Shown here: piece by piece, positions 24,938 through 32,240 of the stretch
Layout of the letters: every line of letters begins with the position of its first letter
Numbering within the stretch: the first letter of the stretch is position 1
Source: Clostridiales bacterium
GTDB taxonomy: Bacteria > Bacillota > Clostridia > Christensenellales > CAG-138
Length of the DNA: 64,000 nt
NCBI GenBank assembly: GCA_012517905.1
Contig: JAAYUE010000013.1
Coordinates: forward strand, 75,106 to 139,105
Direction of reading: 5' to 3'
The notes under the pieces: generated by a model
Seen by the model: the letters and a program-made list of their open reading frames with translations, nothing else
Database searches by the model: none
Told to the model about the DNA's origin: nothing
Made by a program: the position numbers and the translations under genes

Positions 24938-26668
24938 TCAATCGTTTGGATAGTGCTTTTCGCTCTCTTTCAAATCGAATCCCAGCGTGCCGCCGGGGTT
25001 CATGATGTTGTCCGGGTCGAAATGGTTCTTCAGCGCACGCAGCACGTCGTATTCGTTTTTGCCAAGCGATCCTTCAAGCCACGGCGCGAACATCTTGCCG
25101 ATGCCGTGGTGGTGGCTCATCGCCGCGCCGGATTTCTGGATCGCCGAGAGGATGCCCGCGTGATATTGTCGGAAGGCCTCCGGGTCGCTCTCTTTGATGA
25201 TGAAGATAAAGTAGAGGTTTGCCCCCTGCGGATAGACGTGCGACATATGCGTCATGCAGATCGTGTCCGGACGGGACTTGCAGAACGCGCGCACCTCCTT
25301 GTGCACCTTCGCCATGTTGCTCCAGTTGACGGAGCATTCCATGGTGTCCGTCACAATCCCGAAATCCTGCATAGTGTCCCGCATATACGGGTCGTTGAAG
25401 CGCCCTTTTTCCCAGCCGCGCGTGACATATCCCGTCAGGCTCATGCCGCCAAAACGCTTTGCCACCTGGCGCACGTTTCTGGCGACGTTTTTGGAGAAGC
25501 CGTTTTCGCCGTTTGTAAAGCCCAAAAAGAGGCACATCTCGTTTTCCTTGAAGTTTCTCAGCTGAAAGAGATGCTTCAGCGGCGAGTCCATCACGCCGTA
25601 GAGATGCAGCATGACGCTCGTCTCCTCGGGGTCGGACAGCCGAAAAACCGAGGGATAGCCCGCCTCGCTCTGCATGATCTCGCGCGCGGCTTTCTGCGCG
25701 GTCTCCCAGTCCCGAAACATATAGGAAAACCGGCGGATCGTCTGCGGCATATGGCGAAACACCTTGAGCGTGACGTGCGTCAGCACGCCGTAGGCGCCCT
25801 CGCCACCCATCAGGATCTGGCCGAGATCGCTGCCCGTCGCTTTGCGCGGATAACGGTCGGTCTTGATCACGCCGATGGGCGTGGCATACTCCTGCGCGAG
25901 CACGATGTCCGAAATGCAGCCGTAATAGGTGGAGTTCTGTCCCGCGCCGCGGGTGACCACCCAGCCGCCGACGGAGGAATACTCGAAGCTCTGCGGAAAA
26001 TGTCCGCAGGTATAGGCGTGCTTTGCGCCGAAGAGGGGTTCTGCGCTGTTCAGCGTCTCTTCTAGTTTTGGGCCGCTCATGCCCGCCTCAACCGTGATGG
26101 TCTGGTCGATCTCGTTGAACGATACGACCTTGTTGAAGCGAAGGCGCAGGTCGAGGGAGATGCCGCCCTTGATGCACTCCACGCCGCGCGTCACGGACGA
26201 GCCGCCGCCGTAGACGTAGACGGGAATCTTGTGTTTCGCGCAGTAGGCGACGATCTGTTCAATCTGCTCTTTCGTGTCGGGGTAGAGCACCGCGTCCGGC
26301 ACGTTTTCGACGATCTTGTTGCGCAGGCGCAGCACGTCGTACATGGTTTTGCCGTAGGCGACCGAAAGGCGCGCATACTCGTCCGTCCGAACAAAATCCG
26401 CACCGACGATAGCACAAAACGCCGCAATGTCGTCCCGGCCGAGCGAAATCGGCAGATCAAACGCGACCTTGTCGAAGCCGATGTCCTCTGCATACGCCGC
26501 AAAGTCCGCGTCCGTCAGATGAAACTTTTCTTTCATCAGCCGGTAGAGCGACTCGCGCGGCGCCTTGATTTCCAGCGGATCGCCCCACTTGAAGACAGAG
26601 CGGTAGCTGTCCTTGGGAAATTCGCCCTGCACCCAATGCGGTTCAAAGCCTTTATAGGGATGGGACAT
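24938..26668 (-). CDS. FAD-linked oxidase, alkylglycerone-phosphate synthase-like
   Basis: A 576-residue flavoprotein of the vanillyl-alcohol-oxidase (PCMH) fold. The FAD domain starts near residue 125 (VLYPDTKEQIEQIV) with the pyrophosphate loop VYGGGSSVTRGVE near 152. The C terminus has SHHHGIGK near 523-530, the His cluster used by alkyl-DHAP synthase (AGPS), then FDPDNIMNPGG. AGPS swaps an acyl group for a fatty alcohol on DHAP in ether-lipid synthesis. Here the neighbour is a glycerol-3-phosphate dehydrogenase-like gene, a DHAP link, but many bacterial homologues act on other hydroxy acids. Substrate is therefore open. It is the last gene of the operon. Confidence 0.85.
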   Translation of the reverse strand: MSHPYKGFEPHWVQGEFPKDSYRSVFKWGDPLEIKAPRESLYRLMKEKFHLTDADFAAYAEDIGFDKVAFDLPISLGRDDIAAFCAIVGADFVRTDEYARLSVAYGKTMYDVLRLRNKIVENVPDAVLYPDTKEQIEQIVAYCAKHKIPVYVYGGGSSVTRGVECIKGGISLDLRLRFNKVVSFNEIDQTITVEAGMSGPKLEETLNSAEPLFGAKHAYTCGHFPQSFEYSSVGGWVVTRGAGQNSTYYGCISDIVLAQEYATPIGVIKTDRYPRKATGSDLGQILMGGEGAYGVLTHVTLKVFRHMPQTIRRFSYMFRDWETAQKAAREIMQSEAGYPSVFRLSDPEETSVMLHLYGVMDSPLKHLFQLRNFKENEMCLFLGFTNGENGFSKNVARNVRQVAKRFGGMSLTGYVTRGWEKGRFNDPYMRDTMQDFGIVTDTMECSVNWSNMAKVHKEVRAFCKSRPDTICMTHMSHVYPQGANLYFIFIIKESDPEAFRQYHAGILSAIQKSGAAMSHHHGIGKMFAPWLEGSLGKNEYDVLRALKNHFDPDNIMNPGGTLGFDLKESEKHYPND

Positions 26669-26704
26669 GTTCGTTTCGCTCCTTTCGGAAGTGGAAGTTG
26701 TCAG

Positions 26705-27094
26705 TCACAGTGATTGCACGAGCCGGTCGCTCGTGCAGACGACGTCGACGCCTGTGCCGCAGACGTTCTGTGCCACGACGTCGCCGATCTTGACGCGCTT
26801 CGACAGCGTCAGTTTGCCGAGTTCGCCGGCGACCTCGCGCAGCTTCGATTTTTCGATTTCGCCGGCGGTGCGGACGCTGACGACCGGTGCGTCGGCAAAC
26901 GCGGTCTTCACGCTCGTGGTCAGCGTGCGCATGGGTCGGATGAGTTCCGCCTCGGCATACGCCAGGCCGCGCTTGCATTGATAGCCCGAATAGCGAACAC
27001 CGCCGTCGGACGGCTCGCAAAGGACGCGACAGCCATTTGGGCAGACGATGCAGACGATCTCTTTGGGTTGGGTCAGCTTGATTGTATCACGCAT
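26705..27094 (-). CDS. DUF1667 protein (small cysteine-rich redox partner)
   Basis: A 129-residue protein with CIVCPNGC near the N terminus and a further Cys in SGYQCKRG, followed by PMRTLTTSVKT, the conserved DUF1667 stretch. In many anaerobes this family is encoded with GlpA-like and NAD/FAD oxidoreductases and is thought to be a small iron-sulfur or Cys-based subunit (GlpC-like place). Its ATG at 27094 overlaps the end of the upstream gene by 8 bases, so the products are probably made in step. The role is inferred from context. Confidence 0.85.
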   Translation of the reverse strand: MRDTIKLTQPKEIVCIVCPNGCRVLCEPSDGGVRYSGYQCKRGLAYAEAELIRPMRTLTTSVKTAFADAPVVSVRTAGEIEKSKLREVAGELGKLTLSKRVKIGDVVAQNVCGTGVDVVCTSDRLVQSL

Positions 27095-28358
27095 GGGTCG
27101 CTTCCTCCAGATGAAACAACAGGGGTTCTTCGCCCGCCAGCTGTTCGGACGAGAGGGCGAGGGGGAGACGCTCCATCTCCGGCGGACGCAGGTGCGCATA
27201 GCGTTTGCTCAGCAGCCTGGTTTCCCCGCGCGACACCGTCAATAGGGCGTTGTCCATGTCCGCCGACGAGCGGAAGAAAAACACGCGCTCACTCTCGGCC
27301 GCGGCTTTGTCGAGCCGCTGCGGCACGACATAGAGCAGGCTTTGGTCGCACTCGACCGGCAGCAACTCCCGCTCCGGACGGTCCGATCCCGCGGCGGCTT
27401 TTCCCGCCGTCTCGCCGCTTTCGGAAACGTAGTCCACCAGGTCGTTGACATGCAGCGCGTTTCCGCAGGCAAACACGCCCTGCAGCAGCGTTTCGTTCCG
27501 CTCGTCCACAATTGCGCCCTTCGTCTTGGGATCGAGCGGGACGCCGATGGACTGCGCCAGTTCGTTTTCGGGAATCAACCCGACGGAGAGAATCAGCGCG
27601 TCGCAGGGGATGATCTCCTCCGTGCCTGCAATCGGGCACATGCACCCGTCCACGCTCGCAATCTCCACGGCGGTCAGCCGCGCGTCGCCAAATACGCGCG
27701 AGACGGTCTTTCCCGTATGCAGCGGGATGTCGAAATCCCAGAGGCACTGGCTGACGTTTCGCGTCAGTCCGCTCGGCGTGGGCTTCGCTTCATAAACGCC
27801 GACGACCTCGGCTCCTTCGATCGTGAGCCTTCTTGCCATGATGAGCCCGATATCCCCGCTGCCGAGGATAACGCAGCGCTTCGTCGGCAGTTTGCCGAGA
27901 ATGTTGGTGTAGTACTGCGCGGTTCCGGCGGTGAACACCCCGGCGCAGTGCCGCCCATGCACGCCGATCTGGCGTGAGGTACGCTCCCGGCAGCCGGTCG
28001 CGAGCACGAGCGAGCGCGTACGCACGCGCTTCATGCCTTCGCGCGTGATGACGGTCAAAAAGCTGTCGGTACCGACGCGCTCGATGCCGCTGACAAACGA
28101 GAGCGTCCAGACCGTTACGCCGCTGTCGGGCAGTCGTTCGATGAACCGCTCCGCGTATTCGGGACCGGAGAGCTTCTCGCCGTAGCGCACGATGCCAAAG
28201 CCGTCGTGAATGCATTGCTTGAGGATGCCGCCGAGGCGCGCCTCGCGCTCGATCAGCAGCGTTTTCGCGCCCTGTCTGTCCGCCTCCAGCGCGGCGGCAA
28301 GCCCCGCGGGACCCGCGCCGATCACGGTCACGTCAAAGGTCTGCAAATCCGTATTCAC
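27087..28358 (-). CDS. NAD(P)/FAD-dependent oxidoreductase
   Basis: A 423-residue two-dinucleotide flavoprotein. The FAD-binding motif VIGAGPAGLAAA is at the N terminus, the NAD-binding motif ILGSGDIGLIMA lies mid-protein near residue 160, and a second FAD contact GVFACGNALHVNDLVD near 300. In the place of GlpB, it would take electrons from the GlpA-like subunit and pass them to NAD or another carrier. It starts within the stop of the GlpA-like gene (ATGA overlap at 28355-28358) and overlaps DUF1667 at its end. Confidence 0.88.
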   Translation of the reverse strand: MNTDLQTFDVTVIGAGPAGLAAALEADRQGAKTLLIEREARLGGILKQCIHDGFGIVRYGEKLSGPEYAERFIERLPDSGVTVWTLSFVSGIERVGTDSFLTVITREGMKRVRTRSLVLATGCRERTSRQIGVHGRHCAGVFTAGTAQYYTNILGKLPTKRCVILGSGDIGLIMARRLTIEGAEVVGVYEAKPTPSGLTRNVSQCLWDFDIPLHTGKTVSRVFGDARLTAVEIASVDGCMCPIAGTEEIIPCDALILSVGLIPENELAQSIGVPLDPKTKGAIVDERNETLLQGVFACGNALHVNDLVDYVSESGETAGKAAAGSDRPERELLPVECDQSLLYVVPQRLDKAAAESERVFFFRSSADMDNALLTVSRGETRLLSKRYAHLRPPEMERLPLALSSEQLAGEEPLLFHLEEATHA

Positions 28359-30070
28359 GGGCGCACCTCCTTGATCGTTCCGTAGAGCACCTCGCCGCCC
28401 GGGGCGCTTTTGTCGATCTGCTCGAGCGGCCTGCCCGTTTCAGCGGCGATGATCTGCAGCACCAGCGGTCCGCAAAAGCCGCCCTGGCAGCGGCCCATGC
28501 CGGGACGCACGCGGCGCTTGACGCCGTCGAGCGTATCGCACGGCACACTGCGGTGCAGCGCGGCTTTCACCTCGCCTTTGCTGATCTGTTCACAGCGGCA
28601 GACGATTTCGCCATAGTCGGGATCGCGCCGGATCAGCGCGTCCCGCTGTTCGCTTGTCAGCTCGTTTGCGCGGACGATGCCCTTGCGAATCGGGTGAAAC
28701 GCGGGGTTTTGCTTCACCTCGCGCGTTTGTCCCAAAAGCTCCGCCGCCATGCGGCTGACGTCCACGGCGATGGCGGGCGCGGCGGTGAGGCCGGGGGACT
28801 GGATGCCCGCCGCATGGACGATGTTGCGCGTCCATTTGCCTTTGCGGATGACGAAGTCCTCCTCGTATGTCGCCGCGCGAACGCCGGAAAAGTACGTGAT
28901 CGCGTCCCGCATGTGCAGCGCGGGATCGGTCCTGCTCTGCTTTTCGAATACGTCCGCTATATTCTGCGCGTTGGTCGTAAAATCTTCTTTCATATAGGTC
29001 TCGACCGCGTCGGGACCGACCAGCGTGTTGTCGTCTATGGTCTTTACAAGGCCGCCGCCCTTGGTATGCCGTTTTTTCGGCGACGCGGTGCCAAAGGAGG
29101 AGACGATGGTCATCATACGCTCCGCCGCTTTGTGGTCGAGAATGGTGTTTGTGCCCTTGCGCGGGTGGATCGAGAAGAAGCGATCCTGTGCCATGCGCGC
29201 GATTTCCTCGGCAAACACGCCCGCCGCGTTAACGACGACCTTGGGACAGATCGTGCCACGGTTGGTTTGCACGGATTGAATCGCGCCGTCTTTCACCGTC
29301 ATGCCGAGCACCGCGGTGTCCAGCGACAGCCGGACGCCGTTGTCAACCGCGTTTTCCGCATAGGCAATCGCAAGGCCGTAAGGGGAGACCACGCCGGCGG
29401 AGGGAAAATACAGCGCGGCGCTGATCGTCTTGCTCATGTTGGGTTCCCGTTTGGCAAACGCTCTTTTTCCCAGATAGCGGCCGTAGGGTCCGATCAATCG
29501 ATAGTAAAACTGCCCGAAAAACGCGGCAAGAGCGAGCTTCGTCCCATGAAAGCAGATATACTGGCCGGAGCGGCGGAAGGGGACGTCCAGCTCCTTGCAG
29601 ACGGCGTCGTACATCCGGTTGCCGCGCATGTTGTAGTGGCGCTTGATCTGCCCGGGGATGAGATCGACGCCGGGGTGCACCATGCCGTCGTTTCGGCTGG
29701 TGGTCTGCATGGCGATATCGTGTTCCTTGTCCACGAGCAGCACGCTCATGTCGTAGCGCGCGCATTCCCGCGCGACGGCGCAGCCGACGATGCCGCCGCC
29801 GATGACGAGTACATCCGGCGTTGCGCCGTCTAGCACGTCGTCCTGCAGTTTCGGTAGGCGCATGGGCGGGATTTCACCGCCGATCAACGCGATGTCGTTG
29901 ACGAGGCCATCGTACCGGCGGCGATTGATCGCCATAAGCCCCGCTTCAACGATGTCGTCCCAGCTCTCCAGCGCGCCTTCGAGCACAAGACAGCCGTCGT
30001 GCTCGCGCGCGGTGACGCGCCCGCCGAAACGGACGTTCAATCTTTGATTGATTTTTGATAAACAGGACAT
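28355..30070 (-). CDS. GlpA-like FAD-dependent glycerol-3-phosphate dehydrogenase with BFD domain
   Basis: A 571-residue flavoprotein. A DAO-type FAD domain begins near residue 88 (VLVIGGGIVGCAVAREC). The C terminus has a BFD-like [2Fe-2S] domain (IVCRCEQISKGEV near 487, then GMGRCQGGFC). This is the domain order of anaerobic GlpA and its clostridial relatives, which oxidise sn-glycerol 3-phosphate to DHAP. Unusual is a 60-80 residue N-terminal extension (RLNVRFGGRVTAREHDGCL, DIVEAGLMAINRRRYDG) that looks like a small BON-type domain. The start is at 30070, 9 bases after GGAGCG. It heads the operon, just behind a palindromic operator. Confidence 0.85.
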   Translation of the reverse strand: MSCLSKINQRLNVRFGGRVTAREHDGCLVLEGALESWDDIVEAGLMAINRRRYDGLVNDIALIGGEIPPMRLPKLQDDVLDGATPDVLVIGGGIVGCAVARECARYDMSVLLVDKEHDIAMQTTSRNDGMVHPGVDLIPGQIKRHYNMRGNRMYDAVCKELDVPFRRSGQYICFHGTKLALAAFFGQFYYRLIGPYGRYLGKRAFAKREPNMSKTISAALYFPSAGVVSPYGLAIAYAENAVDNGVRLSLDTAVLGMTVKDGAIQSVQTNRGTICPKVVVNAAGVFAEEIARMAQDRFFSIHPRKGTNTILDHKAAERMMTIVSSFGTASPKKRHTKGGGLVKTIDDNTLVGPDAVETYMKEDFTTNAQNIADVFEKQSRTDPALHMRDAITYFSGVRAATYEEDFVIRKGKWTRNIVHAAGIQSPGLTAAPAIAVDVSRMAAELLGQTREVKQNPAFHPIRKGIVRANELTSEQRDALIRRDPDYGEIVCRCEQISKGEVKAALHRSVPCDTLDGVKRRVRPGMGRCQGGFCGPLVLQIIAAETGRPLEQIDKSAPGGEVLYGTIKEVRP

Positions 30071-30112
30071 GTTTGTTCGCTCCAAACAGACACGGTAAAG
30101 AAAGTTTTACAT

Positions 30113-30132
30113 AGTCGGTCGCGTGACCGACT
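30113..30132. promoter_or_regulatory. 20-bp perfect palindromic operator
   Basis: AGTCGGTC / GACCGACT with GCGT between (30113-30120, 30125-30132). It lies just downstream of the expected transcription start of the GlpA-like operon, between that operon and the TetR gene. TetR proteins bind such palindromes as dimers, so it is the likely site of the neighbouring regulator. Confidence 0.8.
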
Positions 30133-30141
30133 CGCACGATG

Positions 30142-30170
30142 AGCGTATCATTTCTTTGCTGTTTTGTCAA
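30142..30170 (-). promoter_or_regulatory. Promoter of the GlpA-like operon
   Basis: On the minus strand TTGACA (30165-30170), 17-base spacer, TACGCT (30142-30147). The -10 is weak, which would suit a regulated promoter. The operator covers about +1 to +22. Confidence 0.55.
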
Positions 30171-30319
30171 GATCGGCGCACGTAAAATGCCGGAATCGGC
30201 GCATCGGCAATGAAACAGCGTTCAATTTGTCTGCGCCGGTGCCGGATGCAATAGCGACGATAAAATACGGGAAATAGCAGCAAATAAAAAGCGCCCTTTC
30301 GGGCGCGGCAGGCGGAGGA

Positions 30320-30889
30320 TCAGTCCGTCAACTTTTTGAAATTTCTCGCCATCCATTCGATGAAAGCGTCCATGTCCATGCCTTCGTTTTGCATCGTGCT
30401 CTGCACCATGAGCCCGTCCACCAGCGTAAGCAGCAGCCACGCGAGCTGCTCGCCGTCGGCGCCGGGCGCGCGTTCGAGGATACGGGACTTGAGGATGTTT
30501 TTGAAGTGCGAATACTGTTCGTTGAGCCGCTCGCGAATCAGGCTCTCCTCCTCGCCGGAGATGGACTCCACAAACAGCCGCAGCCGCAGCTGGCCGCTCT
30601 CGTCGAACGCGCCGCGAATGAACGTATAGCGAACGAGGCGGGGCAGAGACGTGTCCTTTTCGCGATTGTCCACCCAACTGAGCAAATCGTCCGAAAGGCG
30701 GCTCCAGTAGCGTTCGCCCAGGTCGAGATAGATCTCCGCCTTGCTGCGGTAGTGGTAAAAGAGCGTGCCTTTGCTTACATGCGCGGCTTTCGCAATTTCG
30801 GCAAGCGAAACGTCGTGCCGCTCCTGAAAGAGCGCGGTCGCCGCGTCCAGAATCTGCTGTTTTACATTATCGTTTTTGGGTGCCGCCAT
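30320..30889 (-). CDS. TetR/AcrR-family transcriptional regulator
   Basis: A 189-residue one-component repressor. The N-terminal helix-turn-helix is clear: ILDAATALFQERHDVSLAEIAKAAHVSKGTLFYHYRSKAEIYLDL in the standard TetR pattern, followed by a variable ligand-binding domain. The start at 30889 places 11 residues before the HTH, as usual; an in-frame ATG at 30919 lies in the stem of a small CCGGCA/TGCCGG hairpin. Neither has a strong SD. It lies upstream of the GlpA-like operon on the same strand with the palindrome in between, so it likely represses that operon. The inducer is unknown. Confidence 0.88.
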   Translation of the reverse strand: MAAPKNDNVKQQILDAATALFQERHDVSLAEIAKAAHVSKGTLFYHYRSKAEIYLDLGERYWSRLSDDLLSWVDNREKDTSLPRLVRYTFIRGAFDESGQLRLRLFVESISGEEESLIRERLNEQYSHFKNILKSRILERAPGADGEQLAWLLLTLVDGLMVQSTMQNEGMDMDAFIEWMARNFKKLTD

Positions 30890-30967
30890 CTGATATACGC
30901 TTTCTTTGTCGACCGGCATTTTTGCCGGCTCACGCTGCGCTAGCCATTTTCGGCGCGGCCGGTTGTT

Positions 30968-31543
30968 CTACACCTTTTCTCTGAGCAGATAGCGCGCGAA
31001 CTCCCGCGCCCCGCCGATCGCCTGTTTCGTTTGAAACGAAGCGATGTCGTCCGTGTCGCGCACGGAAAACATGCCCTCGTAGCGCATATGATAGTGTTCG
31101 CACATGCGCTGAATGCCGATGACGAACGGGTCGGCGGCATAGGCCGCGTCGTAGCCGTGCGTCGCGAGAATGGCGATCCGCTTGCCCTCCAAGAGATTTC
31201 CCTCGGCGGAGCGGTAGAACTTTGCCAGCCCGAAGAAGCGGTCGAGCACGGCCTTGAGCTCCGCCGTGCAAAACCAGGTATAGATCGGCGTAAGGAGAAC
31301 GACGATATCGCTGCTTATGATCGACGCCGCGACGGCATGCATGTCGTCCTGCTGAAAGCAGCCGTATTCGCCCGGTACGTCCTGACAATGGTAGCACCCC
31401 TTGCAGGAGGCGATATCCATCTCCGCCAGAGGATGCAAAGTCACCTGCGCGCCGCCGTCCGTCAGCGCTTCGACAAAAGGTTTTGAGAGTTCGGCGGTGT
31501 TTCCATGTTTACGGGGACTGCCGTTGAGAATGCAGATCTGCAT
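30968..31543 (-). CDS. NADPH-dependent FMN reductase / flavodoxin-fold oxidoreductase
   Basis: A 191-residue protein of the iron-sulfur flavoprotein-like FMN reductase family. It begins with the flavin phosphate loop ILNGSPRKHGNT and has the compact cysteine motif CKGCYHCQ near residue 48, then VLLTPIYTWFCTAELKAVLDR, the usual quinone/FMN-binding region. CxxCxxC next to an FMN fold suggests an iron-sulfur flavoprotein of anaerobes; the cluster is not proved. It is 33 bases after the fchA gene and possibly the end of the folate operon. Confidence 0.88.
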   Translation of the reverse strand: MQICILNGSPRKHGNTAELSKPFVEALTDGGAQVTLHPLAEMDIASCKGCYHCQDVPGEYGCFQQDDMHAVAASIISSDIVVLLTPIYTWFCTAELKAVLDRFFGLAKFYRSAEGNLLEGKRIAILATHGYDAAYAADPFVIGIQRMCEHYHMRYEGMFSVRDTDDIASFQTKQAIGGAREFARYLLREKV

Positions 31544-31576
31544 ACAAGCGTTCCTTCCGTTTTCAGTTTTGAGTCG

Positions 31577-32212
31577 TCATTTCGCGCGAAGCCGCGCAAA
31601 AACCGAGCGGTAGAGCTCGTCCGCAAGCGGCACGTATTCCTCGAGAATCAGCTGCGCGCGTTCGTTCAGCGTTTCGGCATAGGCGCGGTCCTGCATCGCC
31701 TGCGTGTTGATAAACACGTTCAGGCTCGCCCCCTCGAGCGCCGCGCGGCAGAACGTCGCAGCGACGCCTGCGTCGCTGACGGCGATCACGCTGCCTTTCT
31801 CTGCGCAGAGCGAGATGAGCGGAACCGCCTCGGCGCAGGCTTCCATGATCCGCATCGGCGGCTGAACGGCCTGTTTCAGCGCGGCTTCCATCACGCGCGC
31901 TTTCTCGGCTTGCTGCTCTTCGGTTTCCTTTGGCATGCGATATGCGTCAGCCAGCGGTTCGAACGCGGCCGCGTCTTCGTCCATCAACGAGAGGAACTGT
32001 TCGGTCAACGCCTCCGTTTGGGCGAGAAGCTCGTTCATCTCCGGTTCCGCCGCCGCATATTTCGGCTTGCCGACCGTTAAAGCGGCGACCATGTGCGTCA
32101 GCGCCGCGCAGAGCGCCCCGACGAGCGCGCTTGCGCCGCCGCCGCCCGGAACGGGCGCTTTGGATGAAAGTTCGCCAAGAAACGTCTCTATGGTTCGATC
32201 GCGAAAAGCCAT
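31577..32212 (-). CDS. fchA: Methenyl-THF cyclohydrolase / formimino-THF cyclodeaminase (FchA family)
   Basis: A 211-residue member of the cyclodeaminase/cyclohydrolase family (FTCD-C fold), which acts on 5,10-methenyl- or 5-formimino-tetrahydrofolate. The conserved start TIETFLGELSSKAPVPGGGGASALVGALCAAL is characteristic. It lies 28 bases after the FolT-FolC gene, so it shares the THF-riboswitch transcript. In clostridia this enzyme replaces FolD cyclohydrolase activity. The exact reaction (cyclohydrolase or cyclodeaminase) cannot be chosen from sequence. Confidence 0.9.
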   Translation of the reverse strand: MAFRDRTIETFLGELSSKAPVPGGGGASALVGALCAALTHMVAALTVGKPKYAAAEPEMNELLAQTEALTEQFLSLMDEDAAAFEPLADAYRMPKETEEQQAEKARVMEAALKQAVQPPMRIMEACAEAVPLISLCAEKGSVIAVSDAGVAATFCRAALEGASLNVFINTQAMQDRAYAETLNERAQLILEEYVPLADELYRSVFARLRAK

Positions 32213-32240
32213 GCAAACCTCCTGAAATCTCTCTGTCCGT

